64,000 nucleotides of DNA, from positions 186,001-250,000 of the forward strand of contig NZ_SMTE01000003.1 of NCBI RefSeq assembly GCF_004357765.1. The letters are read 5' to 3'. Position 1 is the first letter of the stretch. Every line of letters begins with the position of its first letter. The position numbers and the translations under genes are program-made. Shown here one piece after another: positions 1 to 8,866 of the stretch. This DNA is from Pseudomonas putida (lineage in GTDB: Bacteria; Pseudomonadota; Gammaproteobacteria; Pseudomonadales; Pseudomonadaceae). The notes under the pieces are model-generated. The model saw only the letters and a program-made list of their open reading frames with translations. It had not been told where the DNA came from and made no database searches.

Positions 1-1
1 C

Positions 2-1237
2 GAGTTCGCCATGGTCAAGCTGCGCGCCACCCGCGTCGAGTCCATCGCCGAACTGCATGGCTGGCGTGGCAGCATCCTGCGCAAGGTGCACAACCAGCTC
101 GACGCCTACCTCTCCGCCTGCCAGCTCGGCATCACCCTGGCTTCCCTGGGCCTGGGCTGGGTGGGCGAGCCAGCCTTCGCCCACCTGCTCGAGCCGCTGC
201 TGGCCTACCTGGGCGTGGACACGCCCGAGCTGATCAAGGCGGTGTCGTTCTTCGTCGCCTTCTTCGTCATCTCCTACCTGCACATCGTGGTCGGCGAGCT
301 GGCGCCCAAGTCGTGGGCGATCCGCAAACCCGAGTTGCTGTCGCTGTGGACGGCGGTGCCGCTGTACCTGTTCTACTGGCTGATGTACCCGGCCATCTAC
401 CTGCTCAACGCCAGCGCCAATGCCATCCTGCGCATCGCCGGTCAGGGTGAGCCCGGCCCGCACCATGAGCACCACTACAGCCGCGAAGAGCTCAAGCTGA
501 TCCTGCACTCCAGCCGTGGCCAAGACCCGAGCGATCAGGGTATGCGCGTGCTGGCTTCGGCGGTGGAGATGGGCGAGCTGGAGGTGGTCGACTGGGCCAA
601 CTCCCGCGAAGACATGGTCACCCTCGACGCCCATGCCCCGCTCAAGGAAATCCTTGCCCTGGTGCGCCGCCACAAATTCAGCCGCTACCCGGTCTATGAC
701 GCCGAACGCGAGGAGTTCACCGGTCTGCTGCACATCAAGGACCTGCTGCTGGAGCTGGCCGAACTCGAACACCTGCCCGAAACCATCGACCTCGAAGACT
801 TGGCCCGCCCCATGGAACGCGTGTCCCGACACATGCCACTGGCGCAGCTGCTGGAGCAGTTCCGCAAGGGTGGTGCGCACTTCGTGCTGGTCGAGGAAGC
901 TGACGGCAAGGTCATTGGCTACCTGACCATGGAAGACGTGCTGGAAGTCCTGGTCGGCGATATCCAGGACGAACACCGCAAGACCGAACGCGGCATCCTC
1001 GCCTATCAGCCCGGCAAACTGCTGGTACGAGGCGATACGCCGCTGTTCAAGGTCGAGCGCCTGCTGGGCATCGACCTCGATCACATCGAGGCGGAGACAC
1101 TGGCCGGGCTGGTCTATGAGACCCTCAAGCGAGTCCCCGAGGAAGAGGAAGTGCTGGAGGTCGAAGGCTTGCGCATCATCATCAAGAAGATGAAAGGGCC
1201 GAAGATCGTCCTGGCCAAGGTGCTCAAGCTCGATTGA
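2..1237 (+). CDS. CNNM/CBS-domain membrane protein of the HlyC/CorC family, 5' end missing
   Basis: The reading frame is already open at the left edge (the residues before the first visible Met are Glu-Phe-Ala), so the true start lies outside the window and about 411 codons are visible. The visible part begins in a CNNM transmembrane domain with several hydrophobic segments (about residues 30-150), followed by a pair of CBS domains (about 190-320) and a C-terminal CorC_HlyC domain ending in a Lys-rich tail. Relatives are inner-membrane proteins linked to magnesium or cobalt export; the old name hemolysin is misleading. In P. putida a gene of this kind lies next to phoB-phoR, which fits the phosphate locus that follows. 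The substrate cannot be told from sequence. Confidence 0.9.
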   Translation, partial: EFAMVKLRATRVESIAELHGWRGSILRKVHNQLDAYLSACQLGITLASLGLGWVGEPAFAHLLEPLLAYLGVDTPELIKAVSFFVAFFVISYLHIVVGELAPKSWAIRKPELLSLWTAVPLYLFYWLMYPAIYLLNASANAILRIAGQGEPGPHHEHHYSREELKLILHSSRGQDPSDQGMRVLASAVEMGELEVVDWANSREDMVTLDAHAPLKEILALVRRHKFSRYPVYDAEREEFTGLLHIKDLLLELAELEHLPETIDLEDLARPMERVSRHMPLAQLLEQFRKGGAHFVLVEEADGKVIGYLTMEDVLEVLVGDIQDEHRKTERGILAYQPGKLLVRGDTPLFKVERLLGIDLDHIEAETLAGLVYETLKRVPEEEEVLEVEGLRIIIKKMKGPKIVLAKVLKLD

Positions 1238-1243
1238 GCGACA

Positions 1244-1879
1244 TCACGGATTGCCGGCAGTGAAGTCCGGCAAGCCTCCCAGCGGCCGTTCGAACTGATA
1301 GGGGATGGACACATAGTCCTCCCCCGCGCTGCGCTGAACCACGAAATGCAGATGCGGCCCGCTGCTGTTGCCGGTATTGCCCGATCTCGCCAGCGGCTGG
1401 CCACGCGCCACGCGCTGGCCTTTGCGTACCAGTACCGAGCCTCGCTGCAGGTGCATGTAACCGCCAAAGGTGCCGTCCGGGTGGCGTATGCGCACGAAAT
1501 TGCCTGCCGGGCCGCCCCGCCTGCCCCACTGCCGGTTTTCCACATCCACCACCACACCCTCGCGCGCCGCGACGATCGGCGTGCCTTCGGGCATGGCGAT
1601 GTCCATCGCATAGCGGCCCTTGGGCCCGGTGTGACTGAAGCGACCGTTAGGACCCTGGGTCAGGCGAAACGGCCCACCGCGCCAGGGGAACGGGTAACGG
1701 TAGGCCTGGTTGAACGGCGCGAGTTCCGGATCCGCCAACACCGCAGCCCTGGCGCCGGGGCTGGGCCGGTAGGAATAGGACATCACGCCGAAGGTGTCGG
1801 TCGTGGTGTACACGGTCATGCCCAGGCTCGACGCCGAGGCCATGAGCAAGGCACAGAACAGCAACGGGCGTACGGGCAT
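1244..1879 (-). CDS. M23 family peptidoglycan endopeptidase (LytM-like), exported
   Basis: A 211-residue protein with an N-terminal signal peptide (hydrophobic residues about 4-20). The LytM/M23 zinc fold is recognisable: the His83-to-Asp93 pair corresponds to the first metal-binding motif, and Pro-His176-Leu-His178-Phe is the classical HxH motif. His143 in Tyr-Met-His lies between them. This predicts a periplasmic zinc peptidase that cuts peptide cross-links, or a degenerate regulator of such enzymes; since the motifs are present I favour an active enzyme. It is convergent with the CBS-domain gene, with only a few bases between them. Confidence 0.9.
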   Translation of the reverse strand: MPVRPLLFCALLMASASSLGMTVYTTTDTFGVMSYSYRPSPGARAAVLADPELAPFNQAYRYPFPWRGGPFRLTQGPNGRFSHTGPKGRYAMDIAMPEGTPIVAAREGVVVDVENRQWGRRGGPAGNFVRIRHPDGTFGGYMHLQRGSVLVRKGQRVARGQPLARSGNTGNSSGPHLHFVVQRSAGEDYVSIPYQFERPLGGLPDFTAGNP

Positions 1880-1970
1880 GATAGTGGCTTTTTGACAGTT
1901 ATTATCTGTCGAAGCCTAGCAGCGGGTGTCTGGCGTAGCCCGTACCATCCATCGCGTCGCGGGTCGGCCT

Positions 1971-2867
1971 TCAGGCGCCGGGGGTGAAATGCTTCTGCGA
2001 AGTGCCCCGGGCGATCAGGCGCGACAAGTAGTCGAGCTTCTGCGCGTCCTGGTCGACGAACTTGAACGTCAGCTGCAACCAGTCGCTTTCCGGCTTTGGC
2101 TCGAGGGCGGCGATCGCATGCAAATAGCCGTTCAAGCGCGCCACTTCAGCATTCTCGCCTTGCTCCAGGTCCAGCACCGCGCTTTCAAGCACTTGCGGCA
2201 ACGCTGCGCTACGGCGCACTACCAGCAAGGCTTCCTTGAGGCTCAGGGCCTTGATCACGCACGGCTGCGTGCCACTGGCCAGGCGCAATTGACCCTGGCC
2301 ACGGCCGGCCTGGGCCTGGGCCGCAGCGGTCTTGGGTGTCGGTGCGTTGATCAACGGCTTGGCGGCGGCGACGGGTGCGGCGACCTTGGCCGCTTCCGGT
2401 TTGCCGCCCGTCAGGGCGCTCAGCGAATCATTGGCGAAAGCCGAGTTGACCCGTGCCGGGGCACCGGCAATCAGGCCCTCCAGCTTGCCGATCTTGGTCA
2501 GGGCCTTCTTCACCTTGGTCAGCAGCTGCTCGTTGGTGAAGGGCTTGCCGACGAAGTCGGAGACGCCGGCCTGAATGGCCTGAATCACGTTTTCCTTGTC
2601 GCCGCGGCTGGTCACCATGATGAACTGCATGGTCTTCATTTCTTCCTGCTGGCGGCACCAGCTGAGCAGCTCGAGGCCGGACATCTCCGGCATCTCCCAG
2701 TCGCACAGGACCAGGTCGAAGCGCTCCTTGTTCAGCAGCGTCATGGCCTTGCGGCCATTGACCGCATCTTCGATCACGATGCCTGGGAAGGCATTGCGCA
2801 GGCACTTGCGGACCAAGTCGCGGATGAACGGGGCATCATCCACAACCAGTACATTCACTTTACTCAT
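1971..2867 (-). CDS. Response regulator: CheY-like receiver with a PilZ-like C-terminal region
   Basis: A 298-residue protein. Residues 1-120 are a receiver domain with the acidic pair Asp10-Asp11, phospho-acceptor Asp56 in a CysAspTrpGluMetPro context, Thr86 and Lys108. An Ala/Gly/Pro-rich linker (about 150-195) leads to a C-terminal part (about 195-298) that resembles a degenerate PilZ domain, though the arginine-rich c-di-GMP motif is not evident. No helix-turn-helix is seen, so an output through protein interaction is more likely than DNA binding. No histidine kinase is adjacent. It lies downstream of phoU in the same direction, behind a strong terminator, so it is probably transcribed separately. 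Confidence 0.88.
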   Translation of the reverse strand: MSKVNVLVVDDAPFIRDLVRKCLRNAFPGIVIEDAVNGRKAMTLLNKERFDLVLCDWEMPEMSGLELLSWCRQQEEMKTMQFIMVTSRGDKENVIQAIQAGVSDFVGKPFTNEQLLTKVKKALTKIGKLEGLIAGAPARVNSAFANDSLSALTGGKPEAAKVAAPVAAAKPLINAPTPKTAAAQAQAGRGQGQLRLASGTQPCVIKALSLKEALLVVRRSAALPQVLESAVLDLEQGENAEVARLNGYLHAIAALEPKPESDWLQLTFKFVDQDAQKLDYLSRLIARGTSQKHFTPGA

Positions 2868-2983
2868 CGATACTCCTCTTGATCCCGACTAGCATACCGC
2901 CGACTGATGGCCATTTGCCAAACCCCTGGTCAGGCCGGGACCTCTTTGATCGTTCGCGGGTGCCTGCTCAGTGCTCGACCGCA

Positions 2984-3013
2984 AACGAAAACGCCCGGCC
3001 AAAGCCGGGCGTT
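2984..3013 (-). terminator. Intrinsic terminator downstream of phoU
   Basis: On the minus strand a perfect 10-base stem (AACGCCCGGC with GCCGGGCGTT, positions 2990-3013) with a four-base loop is followed by TTTCGTTT. It lies just past the phoU stop codon and should end the pst-phoU transcript before the response regulator gene. Confidence 0.9.
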
Positions 3014-3030
3014 GATGCTCGGGAGCAACC

Positions 3031-3801
3031 TTATTTATCGTCAGCTTGGCCCGGAACATTAGCGCTTTCGCCTGCCTGGCCAGTAGTGCCTTCGACCTCG
3101 GCCTTCATGCGCTTGAGGCCCATGTGGCGAACGTCGGTGCCCCGCACCAGATAGATCACCAGCTCCGAGATGTTGCGCGCGTGGTCGCCGATGCGCTCCA
3201 GCGAACGCAGCACCCAGATCACGCTGAGCACCCGCGATATCGAGCGTGGGTCCTCCATCATGTAGGTCACCAGCTCGCGCAGGGCGGTCTTGTATTCGCG
3301 GTCGATGGTCTTGTCGTACTGGGCCACCGAAAGCGCCAGGTCGGCGTCGAAGCGGGCGAAGGCATCCAGCGCGTCACGCACCATGTTGCGTACCTGATCA
3401 CCGATGTGGCGCACCTCGACGTAACCGCGTGGCGACTCGCCTTCCTCGCACAGTTGGATGGCGCGGCGAGCGATCTTGGTCGACTCGTCGCCGATGCGCT
3501 CGAGGTCGATGACCGACTTGGAAATGCTGATGATCAGCCGCAGGTCGGAAGCGGCCGGCTGGCGACGCGCCAGAATGCGCAGGCATTCCTCGTCGATGTT
3601 GCGTTCCATCTGGTTGATCTGCTCGTCGACCTCGCGCACCTGCTGAGCCAGACCCGAGTCGGCTTCGATCAGTGCGGTGACCGCATCGTTGACCTGCTTC
3701 TCGACCAGGCCGCCCATGGCCAGGAGGTGACTGCGCACTTCCTCGAGCTCGGCGTTGAACTGCTGGGAAATGTGGTGCGTAAGACTTTCTTTGTTGATCA
3801 T
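3031..3801 (-). CDS. phoU: Phosphate-specific transport accessory protein PhoU
   Basis: A 256-residue protein made of two PhoU three-helix repeats, each with the acidic metal-binding pattern around Leu-Glu-Arg-Ile-Gly-Asp. PhoU passes the phosphate-replete signal from the Pst transporter to the PhoR kinase and restrains phosphate uptake. The start is the ATG at 3801 (Met-Ile-Asn-Lys-Glu-Ser), which has GGAG seven bases upstream; the frame is open ten codons further, but that extension is encoded by the repeat element and is unlikely to be protein. It is the last gene of the leftward pst cluster and is separated from pstB by an inverted-repeat element. Confidence 0.97.
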   Translation of the reverse strand: MINKESLTHHISQQFNAELEEVRSHLLAMGGLVEKQVNDAVTALIEADSGLAQQVREVDEQINQMERNIDEECLRILARRQPAASDLRLIISISKSVIDLERIGDESTKIARRAIQLCEEGESPRGYVEVRHIGDQVRNMVRDALDAFARFDADLALSVAQYDKTIDREYKTALRELVTYMMEDPRSISRVLSVIWVLRSLERIGDHARNISELVIYLVRGTDVRHMGLKRMKAEVEGTTGQAGESANVPGQADDK

Positions 3802-3823
3802 GCTGTCGCTCCGCGAAGTTGCT

Positions 3824-3916
3824 AGCTTCAAGCTGCAAGCTTCATGTGGTTCGTGTCGTTCCCTGGCTCCGCGCTAACCGCTTTATCTTGCAGCTTGCAG
3901 CTCAAAGCTTGCAGCT
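3824..3916. repeat. Inverted-repeat element between pstB and phoU
   Basis: The left arm at 3824-3844 is built from AGCTTCAAGCTGCAAGCTT; the right arm at 3887-3916 is built from repeated CTTGCAGCTTGCAGCT and is complementary to it. About 42 bases lie between the arms. A related copy in the opposite orientation lies between pstB and pstA at 4782-4868. There is no transposase or coding capacity. In RNA it would fold into a long imperfect hairpin between two cistrons. Confidence 0.75.
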
Positions 3917-3931
3917 GCGCCAAAGGCGCTC

Positions 3932-4765
3932 TTAGCCGTAACGACCGGTGATGTAGTCTTCGGTCTGCTTCTTCGCCGGGTTGGTGAACAGAGTGTCGGT
4001 GTCACCGAATTCGACCAGTTTGCCCATGTACATGAACGCGGTGTAGTCCGATACGCGGGCCGCCTGTTGCATGTTGTGGGTGACGATGACGATGGTGAAC
4101 TTGGATTTCAGTTCGTAGATCAGCTCCTCGACCTTCAGCGTCGAAATCGGGTCCAGGGCCGAGCAGGGTTCATCGAGCAACAACACTTCGGGCTCGACGG
4201 CAATGGTACGGGCGATCACCAGGCGCTGCTGCTGGCCGCCGGACAGACCCAGGGCCGACTCGTGCAGGCGATCCTTGACCTCATCCCACAGGGCCGCGCC
4301 CTTGAGCGCCCACTCCACCGCCTCATCCAGCACTCGCTTCTTGTTGATGCCCTGGATGCGCAAGCCGTACACCACGTTCTCGTAGATGGTCTTGGGGAAC
4401 GGGTTGGGCTTCTGGAACACCATGCCGACCCGACGGCGCAGCTCGGCCACGTCCTCGCCCTTGCGGTAGATGTTGTTGCCATACAGGTTGATGGCGCCTT
4501 CCACGCGGCAACCATCGACCAGGTCGTTCATGCGGTTGAAGGTACGCAGCAGGGTCGACTTGCCACATCCCGACGGGCCGATGAACGCGGTCACACGTTG
4601 CTTGGGGATGTTCATCTGCACGTCGAACAACGCTTGCTTGTCGCCGTAGTACAAGGACAGGCCAGGTACTTCGATGGCCACGGCTTCCTCGGCCAGACGC
4701 AGGCCCTGCTTGTCGCGACCCAGGGCAGACATGTCGATGCCGCGGGTGTGGGAATCTTGCTGCAT
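3932..4765 (-). CDS. pstB: Phosphate ABC transporter ATP-binding protein PstB
   Basis: A 277-residue ABC ATPase that energises high-affinity phosphate import. Visible motifs are Walker A Gly-Pro-Ser-Gly-Cys-Gly-Lys-Ser-Thr (about 63-71), the signature Leu-Ser-Gly-Gly-Gln-Gln-Gln-Arg, Walker B Leu-Leu-Leu-Asp-Glu-Pro, and the switch His in Val-Thr-His-Asn. The Pst-specific stretch Asn-Arg-Met-Asn-Asp-Leu is present. The ATG at 4765 (Met-Gln-Gln-Asp-Ser) is chosen because GGAG lies seven bases upstream. The open frame extends 34 codons further to 4867, but through the repeat element, giving a repetitive non-protein-like sequence. Confidence 0.97.
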   Translation of the reverse strand: MQQDSHTRGIDMSALGRDKQGLRLAEEAVAIEVPGLSLYYGDKQALFDVQMNIPKQRVTAFIGPSGCGKSTLLRTFNRMNDLVDGCRVEGAINLYGNNIYRKGEDVAELRRRVGMVFQKPNPFPKTIYENVVYGLRIQGINKKRVLDEAVEWALKGAALWDEVKDRLHESALGLSGGQQQRLVIARTIAVEPEVLLLDEPCSALDPISTLKVEELIYELKSKFTIVIVTHNMQQAARVSDYTAFMYMGKLVEFGDTDTLFTNPAKKQTEDYITGRYG

Positions 4766-4781
4766 GGTCTTACTCCGTTTG

Positions 4782-4868
4782 TAGCTGCGAGCTTGAAGCT
4801 GCAAGCTGCAAGTTAGGGCAAAGCGGCAATCTGCTTGAAGCTTGCCGCTTGTGGCTTGAAGCTTCAAT
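4782..4868. repeat. Inverted-repeat element between pstA and pstB, related to the copy at 3824-3916
   Basis: Arms made of GAGCTTGAAGCTGCAAGCTGC (4789-4809) and GCTTGAAGCTTGCCGCTTG plus a second GCTTGAAGCTTCAA (4833-4867) flank a short AAAGCGGCAA core. Read on the minus strand it matches the order of blocks in the element on the other side of pstB (AGCTTCAAGC, CCGCTTT, CTTGCAGCTTGCAGCT). The element runs right up to the pstA stop codon. No open reading frame of its own is credible. Confidence 0.75.
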
Positions 4869-6538
4869 CAGCTGTCGAGGGCCTTGTACTTCTCGCGCAG
4901 GTGGTTACGGATCCACACCGCCGAGAGGTTGAGGGTAGCGATCACCAGTACCAGCAACAGCGCGGTGGCGTAGACCAATGGACGCGCGGCCTCGACGTTG
5001 GGGCTCTGGAAGCCGACATCGTAGATGTGGAAGCCCAGGTGCATGATCTTCTGGTCCAGGTGCAGGTACGGGTAGTTGCCATCGAGCGGCAACGACGGCG
5101 CCAGCTTCACCACGCCCACCAGCATCAGCGGCGCCACTTCACCCGCGGCGCGGGCCACGGCGAGGATCATGCCGGTCATCATCGCCGGACTGGCCATCGG
5201 CAGGACGACTTTCCACAAGGTCTCGGCCTTGGTTGCGCCCAGTGCCAGGGAGCCTTCCCGGAGCGTGCGCGGGATACGCGCCAGGCCTTCCTCGGTGGCC
5301 ACGATCACCACCGGCACGGCCAGCAGCGCCAGGGTCAGCGATGCCCACAGCAGGCCCGGGGTGCCCAGGGTCGGCGCCGGGAGCGCCTCAGGGAAGAACA
5401 GCCGGTCGATCGAGCCGCCCAGTACGTAGACGAAAAAGCCCAGGCCGAACACGCCATAGACGATCGCCGGAACGCCCGCCAGGTTGTTCACCGCAATACG
5501 GATCAGGCGGGTCACCGTACCTTGCCTTGCGTACTCGCGCAGGTAGACCGCCGCCAGCACACCGAACGGCGTGACGATCACGGCCATGATCAGGGTCATC
5601 ATCACGGTGCCGAAAATGGCCGGGAAGATCCCACCCTCGGTGTTGGCTTCACGGGGGTCGTCGCTGAGGAATTCCCAGACCTTGGCGAAGTAGGTACCCA
5701 ACTTGGCGAACACCGTCATGCCGTTGGGCTGAATGGCGTGCACCACTTTGCTCAGATTGATCTCCACTTCGCGGCCATTGGCGTCACGGGCTACCAGGCT
5801 GTCGCGGGCGAAATCCTTATGCAGGCCGAGAAGGCGGTCTTCCACAGCCTGGTAGCGGCTGTTCAGCTCAGCGCGATCGGCGTCCATGTCGGCCTGGGCG
5901 GCAGCGTCCAGCTTGCCGTCCAGCTCCAGCTTGCGGGCATGCAGGCGCAAGCGCTCGAGGCCATGGTTGATGGCGCCGATGTCCTTTTTCTCCAGCCGCT
6001 GCAGTTGATCGTTGAGCTGGCTGGCACGCTTGAGACGGGCTTGCAGTTCAGTCCAGGCCGCGGTGCCTTCGGCGACCACCTTGCCGTTTTCCTTGACGCT
6101 GACCAGGTAGCCATAGAAATTGCCCCACTCGCGGCGCTCCAGGGCCATCAGCTCGACCGGGCGCTGCTCATCGACCAGCCAGTCGCCGACCACCCAGGTA
6201 AAGTCGCTGCCGTTGAGGTCGCGGTTGCCGACCTTGATCAGCTCGCGGGTCATGAACTCCGGGCCTTCGTCAGGCACAGGCAGCCCCGCGCCCTTGAGGC
6301 GGGCACGCGGGACTTCTTCCTTCTGCACCACTTCACCGATGATCACGTGGTCGCTCTGGCCCGGCACCTTGTAGGTGGCCTGGACCAGATCTGCAGGCCA
6401 GAAGTGCGCCAGGCCACGTACGGCGATCACGGCAAGCAGGCCCACGGTCATGATGACCGCCATGGCCACCGCGCCACCGCTGACCCAGACGCCTGGGGCG
6501 CCGCTCTTGAACCAGCCTCTGAGGGAAACCTTTTTCAC
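4868..6538 (-). CDS. pstA: Phosphate ABC transporter permease PstA with long N-terminal insertion
   Basis: A 556-residue inner-membrane permease, nearly twice the length of E. coli PstA. One membrane segment (about 22-42) is followed by a large soluble part with a likely coiled coil (about 162-245, rich in Leu, Glu, Lys and Arg). The conserved BPD permease domain begins near residue 300, with the cytoplasmic EAA-type loop (Thr-Leu-Arg-Glu-Gly-Ser-Leu-Ala-Leu-Gly-Ala) near 430. With PstC it forms the phosphate channel. The extension is known from pseudomonad PstA proteins and is not a fusion artefact. It ends at a TGA inside the edge of the repeat element. The pstC stop lies only 17 bases upstream of its start, so the two are co-transcribed. 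Confidence 0.95.
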   Translation of the reverse strand: MKKVSLRGWFKSGAPGVWVSGGAVAMAVIMTVGLLAVIAVRGLAHFWPADLVQATYKVPGQSDHVIIGEVVQKEEVPRARLKGAGLPVPDEGPEFMTRELIKVGNRDLNGSDFTWVVGDWLVDEQRPVELMALERREWGNFYGYLVSVKENGKVVAEGTAAWTELQARLKRASQLNDQLQRLEKKDIGAINHGLERLRLHARKLELDGKLDAAAQADMDADRAELNSRYQAVEDRLLGLHKDFARDSLVARDANGREVEINLSKVVHAIQPNGMTVFAKLGTYFAKVWEFLSDDPREANTEGGIFPAIFGTVMMTLIMAVIVTPFGVLAAVYLREYARQGTVTRLIRIAVNNLAGVPAIVYGVFGLGFFVYVLGGSIDRLFFPEALPAPTLGTPGLLWASLTLALLAVPVVIVATEEGLARIPRTLREGSLALGATKAETLWKVVLPMASPAMMTGMILAVARAAGEVAPLMLVGVVKLAPSLPLDGNYPYLHLDQKIMHLGFHIYDVGFQSPNVEAARPLVYATALLLVLVIATLNLSAVWIRNHLREKYKALDS

Positions 6539-6555
6539 GGATCGCTACCTTTCTA

Positions 6556-8844
6556 TCAAAGCGACGAGTATTTCTTGCGCAGACGCTGGCGAATCAGCTC
6601 GGCCAAGGTGTTCATGACGAAGGTGAACATCAGCAGCACGAGGGCGGCGAGGAACAGCACACGGTAGTGGCTGCCGCCGACTTCAGACTCGGGCATTTCC
6701 ACCGCCACGTTGGCGGCCAGGGTGCGCATGCCCTCGAACAGGTTCATTTCCATCACCGGGGTGTTGCCGGTGGCCATCAGCACGATCATGGTCTCGCCCA
6801 CGGCGCGACCCATACCGATCATCAATGCCGAGAAGATACCTGGGCTGGCAGTGAGGATGACCACGCGGGTCAGCGTCTGCCAGGGTGTGGCACCCAGGGC
6901 CAGGGATCCCAAGGTCAGACTGCGTGGCACGCTGAACACGGCGTCTTCGGCGATGGAGTAGATGTTCGGGATGACCGCGAAGCCCATGGCGATACCGACC
7001 ACCAAGGCGTTGCGCTGGTCGTAGGTGATGCCCAGGTCGTTGGTGATCCACAGGCGCATGTCGCCGCCGAAGAACCAGTTTTCCATGTGCGGGCTGAGGG
7101 TCAGTGCCAACCAACCCGTGAACAGGATCACCGGAATGAGGATCGCGGCCTCCCAGCCGTCCGGTACGCGCAGGCGGATCGACTCCGGCAGACGGCTCCA
7201 GACAAAGCCGGCCAGGAGGATGCCCAGCGGCAGCAGCACGAACAGGCTGAATACACCCGGCAGATGGCCTTCGAGGTACGGCGCCAGGAACAGGCCGGCG
7301 AAGAAGCCGAGGATCACCGTCGGCATCGCCTCCATCAGTTCGATCACCGGCTTGACCTTGCGGCGCATGCCCGGAGCCATGAAATAAGCGGTGTAGATAG
7401 CTGCAGCGATGGCCAGCGGGGCCGCCAGGATCATCGCGTAGAACGCTGCCTTGAGGGTACCGAAGGTCAGCGGCGACAGGCTCAGCTTGGGTTCGAAGTC
7501 GGTGTTCGAAGCGGTCGACTGCCAGACGTACTTGGGCTCGTCATAGTTCTCGTACCAGACCTTGCCCCACAGCGCGCTGAAGGAGATCTCCGGGTGCGGA
7601 TTGCGCAGGCTCAGCGGCAGCAGCTTGCCGCCCTGCTCGATGACGATGCGGTTGGCGCGTGGCGACAACGCCAGCACGCCGGCGCCTTCGGCGACCGGCT
7701 CGACCAGTAGGGTACGATGCGCGGTGCTGTGGAACACGCCCAGCTCGCCAGCGCTGTCGAGTGCGACGAAGCCCTTGCGACGCTCTTCAGCGTCGATCTG
7801 CACGATCGGCGCCTTGCCCAACTGGAAGGTGCGGATCTGCTTGAAGCGCGATTCGCCATCCGGGTCGCGGGCCATGAACCACTGGGCCAATCCACCCTTG
7901 GAGTCACCCATGATCAACGAGATTCCGCCTACCAGCTGGCCAGTGGCAGTGATCTCGGTATCGGCGCTGTCGGCAAGCTTGTAACGGCCATTGAGGCTCT
8001 TGTCGCGCAAGCTGAACACGTCGGCAGTGGCGCGCCCGTTGATCACATACAACCAATGCTGGCGTGGATCGATGAAGATGTTCTTCACCGTCTCGGTCAT
8101 CTGCGGCAGTTCGATGCGATTCTGCTCGGTGCTGACCTCGCCGGTCAGCATGTTCTCGCTGCTCGTCAGTTCCAGGACCTGCAACTGGGCACCGGTGGAA
8201 CCAGCGAGCACCAGCGTCTCGCCATTGAGGTTGACGCTGACATGGTCGAGCGCCCGGCCCTGTGCGTCGAGGGCGAATGGTTGCTGGCCATACGGGTAGT
8301 CGATGTCCGGCGTGATGGTCTTCTTGTTGTCCGGGTAGGTGATCTTGTAGCTGTGGTGGAATACCAGCGCCTGGCCATTGCTCAGGCCCAGGACCACCAG
8401 CGAACTGCCCGGCTGGTCGGTGCCGATCGAATTGACCTGCGCCCCTGCTGGCAGCGGCAGATCGACGCGCTTGAGTTCGGCACCGCTCTTGGTATCGAAG
8501 AACAACGCCTGGCCCTTGTCCGAGATCCGCATGCCGACCAGATTCTGCTCTTCGAGCGAGATCAGCAGCGGCTTGCCTGCATCCTGCTTCAGCCAGGTCG
8601 GCTCGAGGGCCGCCTTGCGGGTCAGCTCAGCGCCCTGGAACAGCGGCAATACCACATAGGCCAGGTAGAAGAAGATCAGGGTGATCGCAGCCAGCACGGC
8701 CAGCCCGCCCACCAGGACATACCAGCGGGTCAGGCGATCCTTGAGGGCACGCATGCGGCGCTTGCGTTGCAGCTCAGGGGTGTTGAAATCGATCCGCTCG
8801 GGCGGTGAACTTTGGGTCATTGTTGAATTGGCCAGATCATTCAT
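6556..8844 (-). CDS. pstC: Phosphate ABC transporter permease PstC with large periplasmic domain
   Basis: A 762-residue permease, more than twice the length of E. coli PstC. One membrane segment (about 42-66) precedes a roughly 390-residue extracytoplasmic domain of beta-rich, propeller-like character. The BPD permease domain starts near 458, with the EAA loop (Arg-Ser-Leu-Thr-Leu-Gly-Ser-Leu-Ala-Leu-Gly-Ala) near 640. I prefer the ATG at 8844 (Met-Asn-Asp-Leu-Ala) to the in-frame GTG two codons upstream, since an AGGGTG-like ribosome site fits better. A Pho-box array immediately upstream (8867-8895) gives it its own phosphate-controlled promoter in addition to any read-through from pstS. Confidence 0.95.
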   Translation of the reverse strand: MNDLANSTMTQSSPPERIDFNTPELQRKRRMRALKDRLTRWYVLVGGLAVLAAITLIFFYLAYVVLPLFQGAELTRKAALEPTWLKQDAGKPLLISLEEQNLVGMRISDKGQALFFDTKSGAELKRVDLPLPAGAQVNSIGTDQPGSSLVVLGLSNGQALVFHHSYKITYPDNKKTITPDIDYPYGQQPFALDAQGRALDHVSVNLNGETLVLAGSTGAQLQVLELTSSENMLTGEVSTEQNRIELPQMTETVKNIFIDPRQHWLYVINGRATADVFSLRDKSLNGRYKLADSADTEITATGQLVGGISLIMGDSKGGLAQWFMARDPDGESRFKQIRTFQLGKAPIVQIDAEERRKGFVALDSAGELGVFHSTAHRTLLVEPVAEGAGVLALSPRANRIVIEQGGKLLPLSLRNPHPEISFSALWGKVWYENYDEPKYVWQSTASNTDFEPKLSLSPLTFGTLKAAFYAMILAAPLAIAAAIYTAYFMAPGMRRKVKPVIELMEAMPTVILGFFAGLFLAPYLEGHLPGVFSLFVLLPLGILLAGFVWSRLPESIRLRVPDGWEAAILIPVILFTGWLALTLSPHMENWFFGGDMRLWITNDLGITYDQRNALVVGIAMGFAVIPNIYSIAEDAVFSVPRSLTLGSLALGATPWQTLTRVVILTASPGIFSALMIGMGRAVGETMIVLMATGNTPVMEMNLFEGMRTLAANVAVEMPESEVGGSHYRVLFLAALVLLMFTFVMNTLAELIRQRLRKKYSSL

Positions 8845-8866
8845 GCGCACACCCTAGCGGTCCCGT

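Noticed and set aside
1889-1912. GACAG-N7-CTGTC upstream of the M23 peptidase as Pho box
   Set aside because: It is an inverted repeat, not two direct CTGTCAT units at 11-base spacing.
3824-4868. Insertion sequence remnants around pstB
   Set aside because: No transposase fragment, target duplication or terminal inverted repeats of an IS.
4835-6667. 610-codon open frame on the plus strand opposite pstA
   Set aside because: GC-rich codon usage keeps the antisense frame open; composition is His/Gln/Arg-rich, unlike a real protein, and pstA is certain.
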